Origin: a virus
DNA: 25,554 nt
IMG/VR virus record: IMGVR_UViG_3300017917_002248
Coordinates: 1 to 25,554 of that record
Direction: 5' to 3' (one strand)
The notes beneath the pieces were generated by a model. That model had not been told where the DNA came from. It did no database searches and worked only from the letters and a program-made list of their open reading frames with translations. The translations under genes and the position numbers were made by a program. Shown here one piece after another: positions 17,905 through 25,554 of the stretch; position 1 is the first letter of the stretch, and every line of letters starts with the position of its first letter.

Positions 17905-19089
17905 CTAGAATTTGAAGTGTGTGTTGATTCCTGGATCTACAAAGCTGGCATCGCCTAGATAGTAGAATGGACTGATGAATCCTACTAGGCCCACAGGACG
18001 ACCCAGTTCGTAGTTGAAATACTTGGCGTCTATGTTGGTGACCAAGTGTTGCAGACCGGCCTGCCAGGTTCGATAGGCATGGGTATCTTGGAAGTTGGTG
18101 TAGAACCAGTGATCCATTTCGTTGTAGAAACTGTTGGTGGGCTTGGAGGTCTGGAACGTGGTAGGGTCGTAGTCCGGATAGATCAGAGGCTTGATGATGT
18201 GCTCAAACGTGGTACGTTGCGCAAAACTATAGTTGGGCCAGCGCACCAGATGTTGTAGATAGCGATTGCTTTCCAAGTTGAACCAGGATCTGATCATGTG
18301 TGCAGGTTTGGCGATCAGCTCGGGCAGATCTGGAGTCCAATAAAAATATTCATTGGTTATGTTGGTGTAATCACCGATCACAGGGTTGGCCGAGTTGGCC
18401 TGTATATCCATGAAATACACATACCATTTGGCGTCTTTGATACAGATCTTGGGTTTGTCTACACCATACAGCTGACACACTCGTAGACCTTGATCCAAGG
18501 TTCGTTTATGATCATCCACAGCAGCCACAGTAAACTTGAATGGGTGCCCGGGCTGGAAGTAATCTCGAGTCATGTATACCCAGCTTTCATCATGGCGACT
18601 GTTCAGCATGTCTTCACTGTAATCGTGCATGGTGATCTTGGTTTTGGGGCTGTGTGTTGCTATCCAGTCCAACAAGGGTTGAGCAGCATATCGCCATTCA
18701 CTGAGCGTGTTTTCGGGCTTGGTATTAAACGGATCATCAGTGACGTTTTTCTCACCAGTCTTGGGATAGCGGAACACTACTTCGTCGAGATGTATGCCAT
18801 TCTTTACGAAGCTGTAAGCCACTGTGGAAGAGTCGCCACCGCCTGACACCTCCAGGCGTATGTAATCATACTGATCTCTCAGTTGTTGTGCTCGTATGCG
18901 ATATAGTTCGCGCAGTTCTACCGTGGGCTCTTGCGTCCAGTCTACCCGATCAAACACATCACGATTGAAGTTCCATTCTGGAAACTGATTTCTTTTGGTA
19001 CCTTCGATCAAGGCAACTACCTTGTTGTGGAACTTGTCCTCGCCCAGTCGATAGAATCCTAGTTTGTCGTTTTGCTCAAATTTGTACAT
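17905..19089 (-). CDS. PP-loop (ATP pyrophosphatase) superfamily protein
   Basis: A 394-residue protein. The motif YIRLEVSGGGDSSTVAYSF near residue 78 is an SGGxDS PP-loop, which binds ATP and adenylates a substrate in asparagine synthetases, tRNA thiolases and QueC/ExsB enzymes. No Rossmann-bound zinc Cys set or glutaminase domain is obvious, so the substrate is unknown. The downstream part has many Tyr and Trp residues. It lies after the 123-aa gene with only weak translation signals (GTTAGACC-ATG). A role in tRNA or nucleotide modification is possible given the tRNA-rich genome, but unproven. Confidence 0.72.
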   Translation of the reverse strand: MYKFEQNDKLGFYRLGEDKFHNKVVALIEGTKRNQFPEWNFNRDVFDRVDWTQEPTVELRELYRIRAQQLRDQYDYIRLEVSGGGDSSTVAYSFVKNGIHLDEVVFRYPKTGEKNVTDDPFNTKPENTLSEWRYAAQPLLDWIATHSPKTKITMHDYSEDMLNSRHDESWVYMTRDYFQPGHPFKFTVAAVDDHKRTLDQGLRVCQLYGVDKPKICIKDAKWYVYFMDIQANSANPVIGDYTNITNEYFYWTPDLPELIAKPAHMIRSWFNLESNRYLQHLVRWPNYSFAQRTTFEHIIKPLIYPDYDPTTFQTSKPTNSFYNEMDHWFYTNFQDTHAYRTWQAGLQHLVTNIDAKYFNYELGRPVGLVGFISPFYYLGDASFVDPGINTHFKF

Positions 19090-19108
19090 GGTCTAACACA
19101 TGATAACA

Positions 19109-19480
19109 TCAAGTCTGGTAGTTGTCAAGAAACTTGTCAAGGTCTCCATAGAGATTAACCAACACTGCTTCTTGGCTACCAAAAAATATGATTTTTTTAG
19201 GCACACCTTTGGTGGCCAAGATATAGTAAGGCATCTGTATTTTTCTATCCAGGGCCAAGATCACATGCAGATCAAACTTGAGAGGATCTGTGATGACCCA
19301 TTCATATCGAGCTAGATCTAACAGTTCCGAAAACACATGATAGCCCAGGGCGGTTAATCTCATGCCACCACTCTTCCTGATGTTGTACCACCAGGTGTTC
19401 ATGGCCTGTGTCGAGGTGATGTCGGATTGTGGACCCAGCTGACGAACCAGTTCCTGGGTCAGTCGTCGCTTGTCTCGCAC
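19109..19480 (-). CDS. Hypothetical T4-like phage protein, 123 aa
   Basis: Starts at GTG 19480, one base past the TGA of the upstream gene. Begins MRDKRRLTQELVRQLGPQSD and contains TWWYNIRKSGGMRLTALGYHVF, YEWVITDPLKFDLHVILALDRK and MPYYILATKGVPKKIIFFGSQEAVL. The middle recalls proteins seen in T4-like cyanophages, from memory. Basic N-terminus followed by an alpha/beta core. Function unknown. Confidence 0.72.
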   Translation of the reverse strand: MRDKRRLTQELVRQLGPQSDITSTQAMNTWWYNIRKSGGMRLTALGYHVFSELLDLARYEWVITDPLKFDLHVILALDRKIQMPYYILATKGVPKKIIFFGSQEAVLVNLYGDLDKFLDNYQT

Positions 19481-19481
19481 T

Positions 19482-19769
19482 TCAAGGATATACCTGATCG
19501 CCTGCGGTCAGCAACACCACTGAGAACTTGTCGGTGCGGAACTGTTGGTTGAGTTTCTTGGCTAGATTCTTGGCATGGCCGGGATTAGAGAAAGATACTT
19601 TTTTGTACTTGGGGCCAGGATACTGTACCAAAAGGTTGGAGGTCTTGAGGTTGATGGGTTTTGAGTCATAGAAAACTGCCCACACGCCTTCTGAGGCCAA
19701 CACTTGCTCAGTCTTGTAGGTACTCTTGTTTGTTACTTCAATCAATACTTTAGGTTTAGGCCTGCTCAT
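19482..19769 (-). CDS. Hypothetical T4-like phage protein, 95 aa
   Basis: From ATG 19769 after a GTAGGAGTATAATGA ribosome site and a leader that can fold as CTACATTT/AAATGTAG. Begins MSRPKPKVLIEVTNKSTYKT, ends SVVLLTAGDQVYP. Basic alpha/beta protein without recognisable motif. The leader includes GATAAATA, similar to the late-type boxes. Confidence 0.7.
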   Translation of the reverse strand: MSRPKPKVLIEVTNKSTYKTEQVLASEGVWAVFYDSKPINLKTSNLLVQYPGPKYKKVSFSNPGHAKNLAKKLNQQFRTDKFSVVLLTAGDQVYP

Positions 19770-19813
19770 TCATTATACTCCTACATTTATTTATCTCAAA
19801 ATGTAGGTATATT

Positions 19814-20026
19814 TTAGAACTGGCCTCCGGTGATTTCCACCTTTATAACCTCACTATCGGAGGATTTGGATGTGTTTTGTTCTTGTAAAGTCTGAAGTAG
19901 GATCAATAATCGAGTGATGTCTGCATGCAGATCCTTGGCTTCGGTCATGCTCATGATCAGTTCTCTGGCACCTTTGGCTTCGTGCCCACGCACACGATCA
20001 ACAAACTTTTGTAAGTGCATGGTCAT
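19814..20026 (-). CDS. Hypothetical coiled-coil protein, 70 aa
   Basis: Start ATG 20026 follows AAGGAGCAGGCCG, a good ribosome site inside the preceding gene. Begins MTMHLQKFVDRVRGHEAKGA and contains a helix ADITRLLILLQTLQEQ with heptad-like leucines, then a polar tail and VIKVEITGGQF. Probably a small oligomeric protein. Function unknown. Confidence 0.7.
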   Translation of the reverse strand: MTMHLQKFVDRVRGHEAKGARELIMSMTEAKDLHADITRLLILLQTLQEQNTSKSSDSEVIKVEITGGQF

Positions 20027-20465
20027 CGGCCTGCTCCTTGCTTGCGAAAGGTCCTTGGTAAGGATAGCGTTGTATCACCAAAAGTTTTGGAGCCAACATT
20101 GTTTGCCAATGGCGTCCTCGACGTACACGATACCAACCGGCTGCGATCCAACTCTTGCTCTTGGGAGATTGTGTGTATATAGGCAACTGCTTGAGAACAT
20201 CCCAGGTGGGATTGTACACACGACCTGACACTGGATATCCATGCACCTGGTCGACCGTGGGCCGAGCCTTGGGACGTTTGTGTGCAGGTTCAAACTCGAT
20301 GTTGATCTGCCTCGCTGCCATACGGATGGTTTTGAACTGCGCGATCTGATCATGGATTTTTACCTGGTATCCTCCGGCACAAGCTTCTACATTGCCTACC
20401 TTCTGGTTACCGTCTTGCAGAATCCAAAACTGTTTGTCGACCACTGGTTTAGCTATCAAGGTCAT
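19998..20465 (-). CDS. Hypothetical T4-like phage protein, 155 aa
   Basis: Start ATG 20465 lies within the end of the RNase H gene, 17 bases before its stop, after AAGGAGTGCTAA. Begins MTLIAKPVVDKQFWILQDGN, then QKVGNVEACAGGYQVKIHDQ, suggesting a small beta-rich domain, followed by a basic region with several Trp and Tyr (KSWIAAGWYRVRRGRHWQTM). Resembles small proteins of T4-like cyanophages, recalled from memory. It overlaps the next gene by 29 bases. Confidence 0.72.
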   Translation of the reverse strand: MTLIAKPVVDKQFWILQDGNQKVGNVEACAGGYQVKIHDQIAQFKTIRMAARQINIEFEPAHKRPKARPTVDQVHGYPVSGRVYNPTWDVLKQLPIYTQSPKSKSWIAAGWYRVRRGRHWQTMLAPKLLVIQRYPYQGPFASKEQADDHALTKVC

Positions 20466-21459
20466 TTAGCACTCCTTTGTATGTTTGATTCATCCAGCGT
20501 CCGAAACTTTCAGCATTCTCGGAACACTTGTTGAGTTCGTACTTGCCGCAGAACTGCATGAATCGTACTCCTACTTGTCCCACATCCTTGTGTGAAATCT
20601 GTTCGCGGATACAACCATCTACCAGCTCTTTGATTTCATTGGGTTGTGCGGTCAAGTCTATCAGTTGACGGTTGCGTTCATAATCATCCAACACACGATG
20701 TTCTGCACCATCTGGATCAGTCCAGCGTTGCAACATCAAGTTGTTCCAGGCATAACCTTTTTTGTCTCGATCGGCATAGGCTTCTTGTAGGCCGACCTTG
20801 TTCTTGGTGCCCTTGGTGCGAACTCCTGGGAATGCGGAAAACACATTGTCGGAGGCATCGCCACGCATGCATTTCTCAAACAATAACCATTGAGGATCCG
20901 GAATGGTCTTGGCCTCCTTGGTTTTCTTGTCAATGACTGCTTTGCCTTTGGCATCAAAGATGCCCTGGATGGTGTGTAACTCATCGGTAATACCGTTGTA
21001 CTGAGTGACATTGTGAGCCAACAACTGTACGAAATCAGTGTCACTGCTGATAATCACGTGTTCGTCTTGTGGGTGTAATGCGATCCAGCGAGCTATGATG
21101 TCGTCGCCTTCAGCTGTAGCACATCGTATCACGCTACAGTTGGTTTTCTCACTCAAGTATTTAGTCAGGCTATCATAGGTATCCCAGAACAGCTTGTCCT
21201 CTTCAGCTTCAGCTTCGGTCAATGCAGCACGGGCCACAGCACGGTTGGCTTTGTAGGGTTTGTAAAAGTCCTTGCGCCAGCTACGGCCCTCTAGGGCGAA
21301 AATCACATGATCTGCTTCAAAACGCCGGGCCATTTTGTTGGCAGCCATCAGCGTGACGTGCAGGGCAAATCCCACTTTTTCCCAGGTATCTGCGGCACGG
21401 AAAGCACCATGCCGGGCGCGGAAGAACAGATTGGCAGTGTCGATCAGGATATATTTCAT
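20449..21459 (-). CDS. rnh: T4-type RNase H / 5'-3' flap exonuclease
   Basis: A 336-residue protein. MKYILIDTANLFFRARHGAF carries the first metal-binding Asp; VIFALEGRSWRKDFYKPYKANR is the FEN arch region; IRCATAEGDDIIARWIAL and VIISSDTDFVQLLA hold the next acidic clusters; and KCMRGDASDNVFSAFPGVRTKGTK is the H3TH DNA-binding segment with its Asp pair. This is the domain order of phage T4 RNase H and T5 exonuclease, which remove RNA primers and 5' flaps in lagging-strand synthesis. A promoter lies just upstream. It is the clearest phage marker in the window. Confidence 0.9.
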   Translation of the reverse strand: MKYILIDTANLFFRARHGAFRAADTWEKVGFALHVTLMAANKMARRFEADHVIFALEGRSWRKDFYKPYKANRAVARAALTEAEAEEDKLFWDTYDSLTKYLSEKTNCSVIRCATAEGDDIIARWIALHPQDEHVIISSDTDFVQLLAHNVTQYNGITDELHTIQGIFDAKGKAVIDKKTKEAKTIPDPQWLLFEKCMRGDASDNVFSAFPGVRTKGTKNKVGLQEAYADRDKKGYAWNNLMLQRWTDPDGAEHRVLDDYERNRQLIDLTAQPNEIKELVDGCIREQISHKDVGQVGVRFMQFCGKYELNKCSENAESFGRWMNQTYKGVLNDLDS

Positions 21460-21465
21460 ACCATT

Positions 21466-21494
21466 AGTTTAACACACAACGGGTAAAGTGTCAA
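21466..21494 (-). promoter_or_regulatory. Sigma70-like promoter of RNase H gene
   Basis: Minus strand: TTGACA (21494-21489), 17-base spacer, TAAACT (21471-21466). The -10 has two mismatches. The -35 overlaps the end of the upstream SGNH gene. Confidence 0.6.
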
Positions 21495-22201
21495 ACGAAT
21501 TGGTTTTTTATGATGTATTCCAGCATTTTACGGGCAAAAACCGCATGTCCATCACGTCCAAAATGCCAGGATCCTGGCATCACTGTTTGAATACCCTGTG
21601 CCCGTATCTGGGCATCATAGGTCTGACTAGGATCATAGGGACCTAGATAGCTGGCACCCCAATCCTTGCGATGGTTGGGTGCTATTTTGGAAAAATCATT
21701 GTTGCCGTTGAAAAATATGTGTGGAATGCCCTGTGTTTCTAACTCTTGGTGTAGTTGCCATATTTCATCATGGGCCTGTTGCGTTTTTAGATCCCAGTCG
21801 GTGTTGATCACAAAATGACGATATTTTTCCTGCAGAGCTGGCGGCACATGATCTGTACCGCTGGCTCCCACCTGATAATAGATTTTGTTATGCAACCACT
21901 CTTCACGTTCCCAGGTACTCCATTGTATGATAATCAACTGATCAGGATGGTGTTTACCGGGACCTGAGATCCATTGACGTGTGGTGCGCAGTATGCGAGC
22001 ATTCGAACTGGCGCTTTCTGCATCACAATGGAAGCTGGCACGTAGAGCCAAGCCGACTTGTTTGCCCCAACTCACCGCCAGATTATCCGGATGTGGTAAA
22101 CGTCCTAAATGTGCCAGGTTTCCATCGTCCTCGGCAAATGCATGTGGATTTACTGCTTCAGCCCCGGCAGTGTGGCTGTCACCATTGACATAGAGTATCA
22201 T
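21491..22201 (-). CDS. SGNH-hydrolase-fold protein (paralogue 3)
   Basis: A 236-residue protein. MILYVNGDSHTAGAEAVNPH gives the GDS block, CDAESASSNARILRTTRQWI the Asn block, IIIQWSTWEREEW a conserved core, IFFNGNNDFSK a second Asn, and WHFGRDGHAVFARKML the catalytic D-x-H block. All catalytic residues appear present. Coupled by ATGA to paralogue 4, which shares the same opening MILYVNGDS and the WTSWEREEW-type core. Probably an esterase or acyltransferase acting on glycans. Confidence 0.78.
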   Translation of the reverse strand: MILYVNGDSHTAGAEAVNPHAFAEDDGNLAHLGRLPHPDNLAVSWGKQVGLALRASFHCDAESASSNARILRTTRQWISGPGKHHPDQLIIIQWSTWEREEWLHNKIYYQVGASGTDHVPPALQEKYRHFVINTDWDLKTQQAHDEIWQLHQELETQGIPHIFFNGNNDFSKIAPNHRKDWGASYLGPYDPSQTYDAQIRAQGIQTVMPGSWHFGRDGHAVFARKMLEYIIKNQFV

Positions 22202-22833
22202 AATATGTTCTGCTGTTTGATATAATCACCAAGGAAACTGGCCCAACACTGTTGGGCCGCTTGAGTATGATGGAATTTTTCATTTGGTTCAAACCCGGCG
22301 CTTTTTAGAAACCAAAAATAAGTGCTGTGATTGTCGTAGGGACCGATAAAACAATGGTTCCAGTTTTTGATCTCGCCGTGGTGATCATGCTGGAATGGCA
22401 TGATCGCGTTGAAAAATATGTGTTTGATTTTTTTCATGACTAGGTCTTGATGCAAATCAAATATATGATCGTGCATGATTTTAGATTTGCGTTGTTGTGA
22501 TATAGCATCGCTGTCTGTGATCCAGATTTTATAGCGTTCTCTCAGCTCGGCAGGAAGTCTGTCGGATCCACCTGCATTGACATCATAATACTGTCCAAGA
22601 TAAGACCATTCTTCTCTTTCCCAACTGGTCCATCCGATTATCACAAGAGCTTGATCTGTTGTTGCGAGATATTCTTGTGTGGTGCGCAGGATCCTGGCGT
22701 TGCTGGCTCCGGCTTTGGCTTGATTGATCAACGGTAACTTTAGCCGTTGAGCCAACACTGCGGCCCAGGAATCTGCTGAATCAGTTAGATCAGTTCCGAG
22801 GCTGTTGCTATCACCGTTGACATATAAAATCAT
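22198..22833 (-). CDS. SGNH-hydrolase-fold protein (paralogue 4)
   Basis: A 211-residue protein. MILYVNGDSNSLGTDLTDSA, then AKAGASNARILRTTQEYL and VIIGWTSWEREEWSYLGQYY, closely parallel paralogue 3. The last block reads FHHTQAAQQCWASFLGDYI; the D-x-H pair is less clear than in paralogue 3, so activity may be reduced or the two may form a heteromer. A short hairpin (GTTGAT/ATCAAC) precedes the start, and no ribosome site is visible. Confidence 0.75.
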   Translation of the reverse strand: MILYVNGDSNSLGTDLTDSADSWAAVLAQRLKLPLINQAKAGASNARILRTTQEYLATTDQALVIIGWTSWEREEWSYLGQYYDVNAGGSDRLPAELRERYKIWITDSDAISQQRKSKIMHDHIFDLHQDLVMKKIKHIFFNAIMPFQHDHHGEIKNWNHCFIGPYDNHSTYFWFLKSAGFEPNEKFHHTQAAQQCWASFLGDYIKQQNIL

Positions 22834-22845
22834 GTTGATTTTTTA

Positions 22846-23247
22846 TCAACTGACTTCGCTTCTTCCATCGCCGAGGTCGCGGGTCTTGACAAGACGATCG
22901 CGTTCGGGATTCATGGCCTCATATTGTTCGTAGGTTTCCAACACTATGTTACGACACACCGCGGTAAACCAACGATCCACTATGTCGGCATCGGTGTCTT
23001 TGGCATCCATCTGATATCCGGCACGTATAAGATTGGCCACAAACTTGTCGTTCCAATCTAGTTCAAACGCACCATTTTGTACATTTTCAGGATCAATCTC
23101 CATGCTGAGTATGGCCACATAAGGCTCACCTCGTTCGGTGGCCAGATCCTTGGCGGATTTTTTGACCTTTTCGGATTTTTCCTTGGGCTCTACTGGCTTG
23201 TCAGGTTTTTCGGGTTTCTTCTTGAAGAATCGATCAAATAAATTCAT
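22846..23247 (-). CDS. Hypothetical T4-like phage protein, 133 aa
   Basis: Start ATG overlaps the stop of the sugar dehydrogenase (CGATGA). Begins MNLFDRFFKKKPEKPDKPVE, a basic disordered head, then SAKDLATERGEPYVAILSME, then NGAFELDWNDKFVANLIRAG and DADIVDRWFTAVCRNIVLETYE, a conserved domain seen in T4-like cyanophages as far as remembered. No catalytic motif is visible. Confidence 0.78.
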   Translation of the reverse strand: MNLFDRFFKKKPEKPDKPVEPKEKSEKVKKSAKDLATERGEPYVAILSMEIDPENVQNGAFELDWNDKFVANLIRAGYQMDAKDTDADIVDRWFTAVCRNIVLETYEQYEAMNPERDRLVKTRDLGDGRSEVS

Positions 23248-24494
23248 CGTGGTTGGTTGATCCTGGTGTTACCGTAGTGTATCACGGTATGGTTGCCTGT
23301 GAGTTCCATTTTGCGCCATGGATCCACGATCACAGATCCTTGGGGAATCTCACAGTAAGGTTGGGTGTCTGCTTGGTCTCCGGTGTACTCATAGGTGATC
23401 TTGCGATTGTGTGCCCACAGTATCACGTGGGCTTTGCCGCCCAGATTCGAGACCACATCGGTGGGGTCATCGGCCAAAGGATCAAGATACACCACTGAGT
23501 GTCTTAGTTCTTTGACATAGTAACCTACCAAGGTACTATAACTGCCGATGCAATATTCAACATCGGGTTTGTAGGCTTTGCCATGTATGGCTATGGGGAG
23601 ATTTTTATCTGCGGCGTGGCAAACCAAAAACTCAGCAAGATTTTTTGCCTGTTTTTCTCGAGCCAGCATGATAGTATCAAACAAGTCGTAACCAATGTCA
23701 TATTCTTCAGCTAACCAACGCAAGGCAATGTTGTCGCGTGGATGGCAAGCACCAGCATCGCCCATGCCTGCGGTCATGTACTTGGGTCCCATGATGCGCA
23801 TGGTACTGCGTGCCAAAGCATTTGTGACCACATCCACGTTGATGTTGCCAATGCGTATAGCAAAGTCTTGGATCATGTTGGCTAGGCCGACCTTGGCTGA
23901 AATAAATGTGTTGTAAAAGATCTTGATGGCTTCGCATTCGTCCCAGGTCCCAATTTCATATCTAGGATTGTTTTGCATGATGGTTTCGTACAGAGCTTTT
24001 AGCTCGCCTGCAACACCATTCCAAGCACCGTCTTCGGTGCCGATCATGATCATTTCTGGGTTGACCATGTCCCATTTGACCGACCCCATAGCGATCAAAT
24101 ATGGATTATACAAGAACTGATGTTGTGGAGCCAAAAGATTGATAAAATGTCTACGGGTAGTGCCGGGTAATACTGTGGATATCAGCACTACCTTTTTAGG
24201 GGTGTCAGCAAATTCATTGATTTTATGGATGGCATCTTTGACTGCATCGTGTCCAAAGTCTCGAGGTTCCATGTGTGAACTGGGCACCGATCCATCATAG
24301 CCTTGGGCATGCGGAGTCGGAACGGCAATAAAAATCCAATCGCTTTTTTGTATGGTTTCTTGGGCTGAACATACTTCTACAGTGTCGCTAGTGCGTGGGT
24401 AGATGTCATAGCCGCGTACTTCGTATTTTTCTGCAAATACTTCGGCACAATCAAGGCCTAGTTTTCCGATACCAATAAATCCTATTTTTTGCAT
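23244..24494 (-). CDS. UDP-glucose/GDP-mannose dehydrogenase family protein
   Basis: A 416-residue protein. GFIGIGKLGLDCAEVF at residue 5 is the NAD-binding Rossmann loop; IFIAVPTPHAQG near 54 and VLISTVLPGTTRRHF near 103 fit the family; ECEAIKIFYNTFISAKVGLAN is the linker helix; and GMGDAGACHPRDNIALRW near 245 contains the catalytic Cys in the expected place. The C-terminal domain has HGKAYKPDVEYCIGS. These enzymes oxidise nucleotide sugars twice to uronic acids, for polysaccharide synthesis. The sugar is not determinable. Preceded by AAGGATCAGC-ATG. Confidence 0.88.
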   Translation of the reverse strand: MQKIGFIGIGKLGLDCAEVFAEKYEVRGYDIYPRTSDTVEVCSAQETIQKSDWIFIAVPTPHAQGYDGSVPSSHMEPRDFGHDAVKDAIHKINEFADTPKKVVLISTVLPGTTRRHFINLLAPQHQFLYNPYLIAMGSVKWDMVNPEMIMIGTEDGAWNGVAGELKALYETIMQNNPRYEIGTWDECEAIKIFYNTFISAKVGLANMIQDFAIRIGNINVDVVTNALARSTMRIMGPKYMTAGMGDAGACHPRDNIALRWLAEEYDIGYDLFDTIMLAREKQAKNLAEFLVCHAADKNLPIAIHGKAYKPDVEYCIGSYSTLVGYYVKELRHSVVYLDPLADDPTDVVSNLGGKAHVILWAHNRKITYEYTGDQADTQPYCEIPQGSVIVDPWRKMELTGNHTVIHYGNTRINQPR

Positions 24495-24544
24495 GCTGAT
24501 CCTTGAAATGGTGTAGATACTAATTTATCGGCAACGATCAGCGC

Positions 24545-25297
24545 CTAAGATTTTTTGAATACCGGAATAGGATTCATTTTATGCAGGCTACGGGCACGGA
24601 TTTTACGATATTGATACAGTGCCATGGCCTGCTCGTCTGTGGCCGGCCGCAGATTTTGTTCATCTTGTGCCATGGCCAGTTCCAACTGTTGATAAGTCAA
24701 TCCTTGCAGTTGATCTTGATCAGTGCGTCCATCCTCCCAGAGCCCGTCGGTGGGGGCCGCATCAATGATTTCTTGCATGACTCCCAGTTCGCGGCCCAGG
24801 TCCCAAACTTCGGTTTTGAGCAGATCACCGATGGGGCTGAGGTCCACTCCACCGTCGCCGTACTTGGTAAAAAACCCCACGCCAAAATCTTCAACTTTGT
24901 TGCCAGTGCCCACTACCAGTCCTGAGTTGGACTGAGCGAGTTGGTACAGCGTCATCATGCGCAGGCGACTACGGCTGTTTGCCCAGGCCAGTTCGTCGCC
25001 AAACACTCGAGTGGCTGTTCGAAACTGCTCAAAGGTAGGAGTGAGATCGATGGTGTAATGATCTACCAGTTCAAAGTTATCTTTTAACCACTGGCCATGT
25101 CGCACACTGAGATCATGCGTGTGGGCACTCTGACGAATGGGCATGCTCACAGCCATGGTATATAATCCTGTGCGGGCACATAGCGTAGATACCACAGCAC
25201 TATCGATACCACCGGATACTCCTATTACTAGAGTTTGCATGCCGGCTTGTTCGGCATAGTCTTTGATCCAGGCAGTGATGCGATCTTGCAATAACAT
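24545..25297 (-). CDS. nadE: NH3-dependent NAD synthetase
   Basis: A 250-residue single-domain protein. LVIGVSGGIDSAVVSTLCAR near residue 23 is the PP-loop SGGxDS; RLRMMTLYQLAQSNSGLVVG and TGNKVEDFGVGFFTKYGDGG with VDLSPIGDLLKTEVWDLGRE carry the nicotinate-nucleotide contacts typical of NadE. It makes NAD from nicotinate adenine dinucleotide, ATP and ammonia; no glutaminase domain is present. Phage NadE would keep NAD levels up during infection. AAGGAATAATTCACT-ATG precedes it, and the stop of the MazG-like gene lies 7 bases away. Confidence 0.9.
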   Translation of the reverse strand: MLLQDRITAWIKDYAEQAGMQTLVIGVSGGIDSAVVSTLCARTGLYTMAVSMPIRQSAHTHDLSVRHGQWLKDNFELVDHYTIDLTPTFEQFRTATRVFGDELAWANSRSRLRMMTLYQLAQSNSGLVVGTGNKVEDFGVGFFTKYGDGGVDLSPIGDLLKTEVWDLGRELGVMQEIIDAAPTDGLWEDGRTDQDQLQGLTYQQLELAMAQDEQNLRPATDEQAMALYQYRKIRARSLHKMNPIPVFKKS

Positions 25298-25303
25298 AGT
25301 GAA

Positions 25304-25554
25304 TTATTCCTTGGAATTTGTAAATGGTTCTAAGTTAGGTGGAGTCCAACCTTCAGGCTTGAGTACTTTGCCATCCGCACGTTTGCGAACTTTACCAGTG
25401 ACTGGGTCAATCTTGGCAAAGTTGGTGCGCATAACTTCATTCCATGCACCTTCGGCATTGGCACCTAGACTATGTATAGCACCAATAGTGACAACAAGAA
25501 TATCGATAAGTGCGTCAAGATCATCGACAATATTATCGCTTTCACATAGTTCAT
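25304..25554 (-). CDS. MazG-like nucleotide pyrophosphohydrolase, N-terminus beyond window
   Basis: The frame enters from the right edge and ends at TAA 25304, giving 82 residues. ELCESDNIVDDLDALIDILV continues with VTIGAIHSLGANAEGAWNEV, then MRTNFAKIDPVTGKVRKRAD and KVLKPEGWTPPNL. The pattern matches the C-terminal half of phage MazG-like / phosphoribosyl-ATP-diphosphatase-like proteins, with the EL..D and DxxxD metal sites. They hydrolyse nucleoside triphosphates or alarmone-like nucleotides. It heads the minus-strand block with NadE. Confidence 0.75.
   Translation of the reverse strand, partial: ELCESDNIVDDLDALIDILVVTIGAIHSLGANAEGAWNEVMRTNFAKIDPVTGKVRKRADGKVLKPEGWTPPNLEPFTNSKE

Overview
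The window looks like part of a large T4-like tailed phage (possibly a jumbo phage) that infects a betaproteobacterium, probably in fresh water. This is an inference; no capsid, tail, terminase or polymerase gene is visible. For a phage: a T4-type RNase H/flap exonuclease, a phage-type metallophosphoesterase, NAD synthetase and MazG-like genes, many short genes joined by ATGA overlaps, T4-late-promoter-like TATAAATA boxes, a tRNA array for all 20 amino acids, and small proteins that resemble T4-like cyanophage proteins from memory. For a betaproteobacterial host: an outer-membrane protein of the TIGR02001 type, a TctC-type periplasmic binding protein, an Ala/Lys-rich exported protein, and a circularly permuted (two-piece) tmRNA. 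A bacterial island cannot be fully excluded.

Layout. 1-2.8 kb (minus): a sodium/solute symporter cut by the window edge, then a translationally coupled operon of an FMN 2-hydroxyacid (lactate-type) dehydrogenase and two small proteins. 2.8-5.6 kb: a small basic protein, an RNA polymerase omega-like protein, a metallophosphoesterase, an unrecognised plus-strand gene, and a nitronate-monooxygenase-like protein. 5.65-10.07 kb (minus): 29 recognisable tRNA genes plus one degenerate tRNA, interleaved with five small protein genes. 10.08-10.92 kb: about 840 bases of highly structured non-coding RNA on the minus strand, with an internal promoter and terminator.

11.2-15.0 kb: a radical SAM gene (plus) converging on a four-gene minus operon (glycosyltransferase-like, LmbE/PIG-L deacetylase-like, two SGNH-fold proteins). 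15.1-17.8 kb (minus): outer-membrane protein, permuted tmRNA, two small genes, TctC-like binding protein. 17.9-21.5 kb (minus): PP-loop protein, four small T4-like proteins, RNase H/flap exonuclease. 21.5-25.55 kb (minus): two more SGNH paralogues, a small protein, a nucleotide-sugar dehydrogenase, NAD synthetase and a MazG-like fragment.

How it may work together. Three themes stand out. Translation: tRNAs that could in principle read all 61 sense codons, plus tmRNA and an omega-like protein, would let the virus outlast host translation. Carbon and cofactor supply: symporter, hydroxyacid dehydrogenase, TctC-like protein, outer-membrane protein and NAD synthetase suggest organic-acid uptake and oxidation plus NAD renewal during infection. 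Glycan chemistry: sugar dehydrogenase, glycosyltransferase-like, deacetylase-like and SGNH proteins suggest surface or virion sugar modification. Transcription appears to use two signals: host sigma70 promoters (TTGACN-N17-TANNNT, six cases, all minus) and TATAAATA boxes placed 5-6 bases before ATG, which predict leaderless or nearly leaderless mRNAs.
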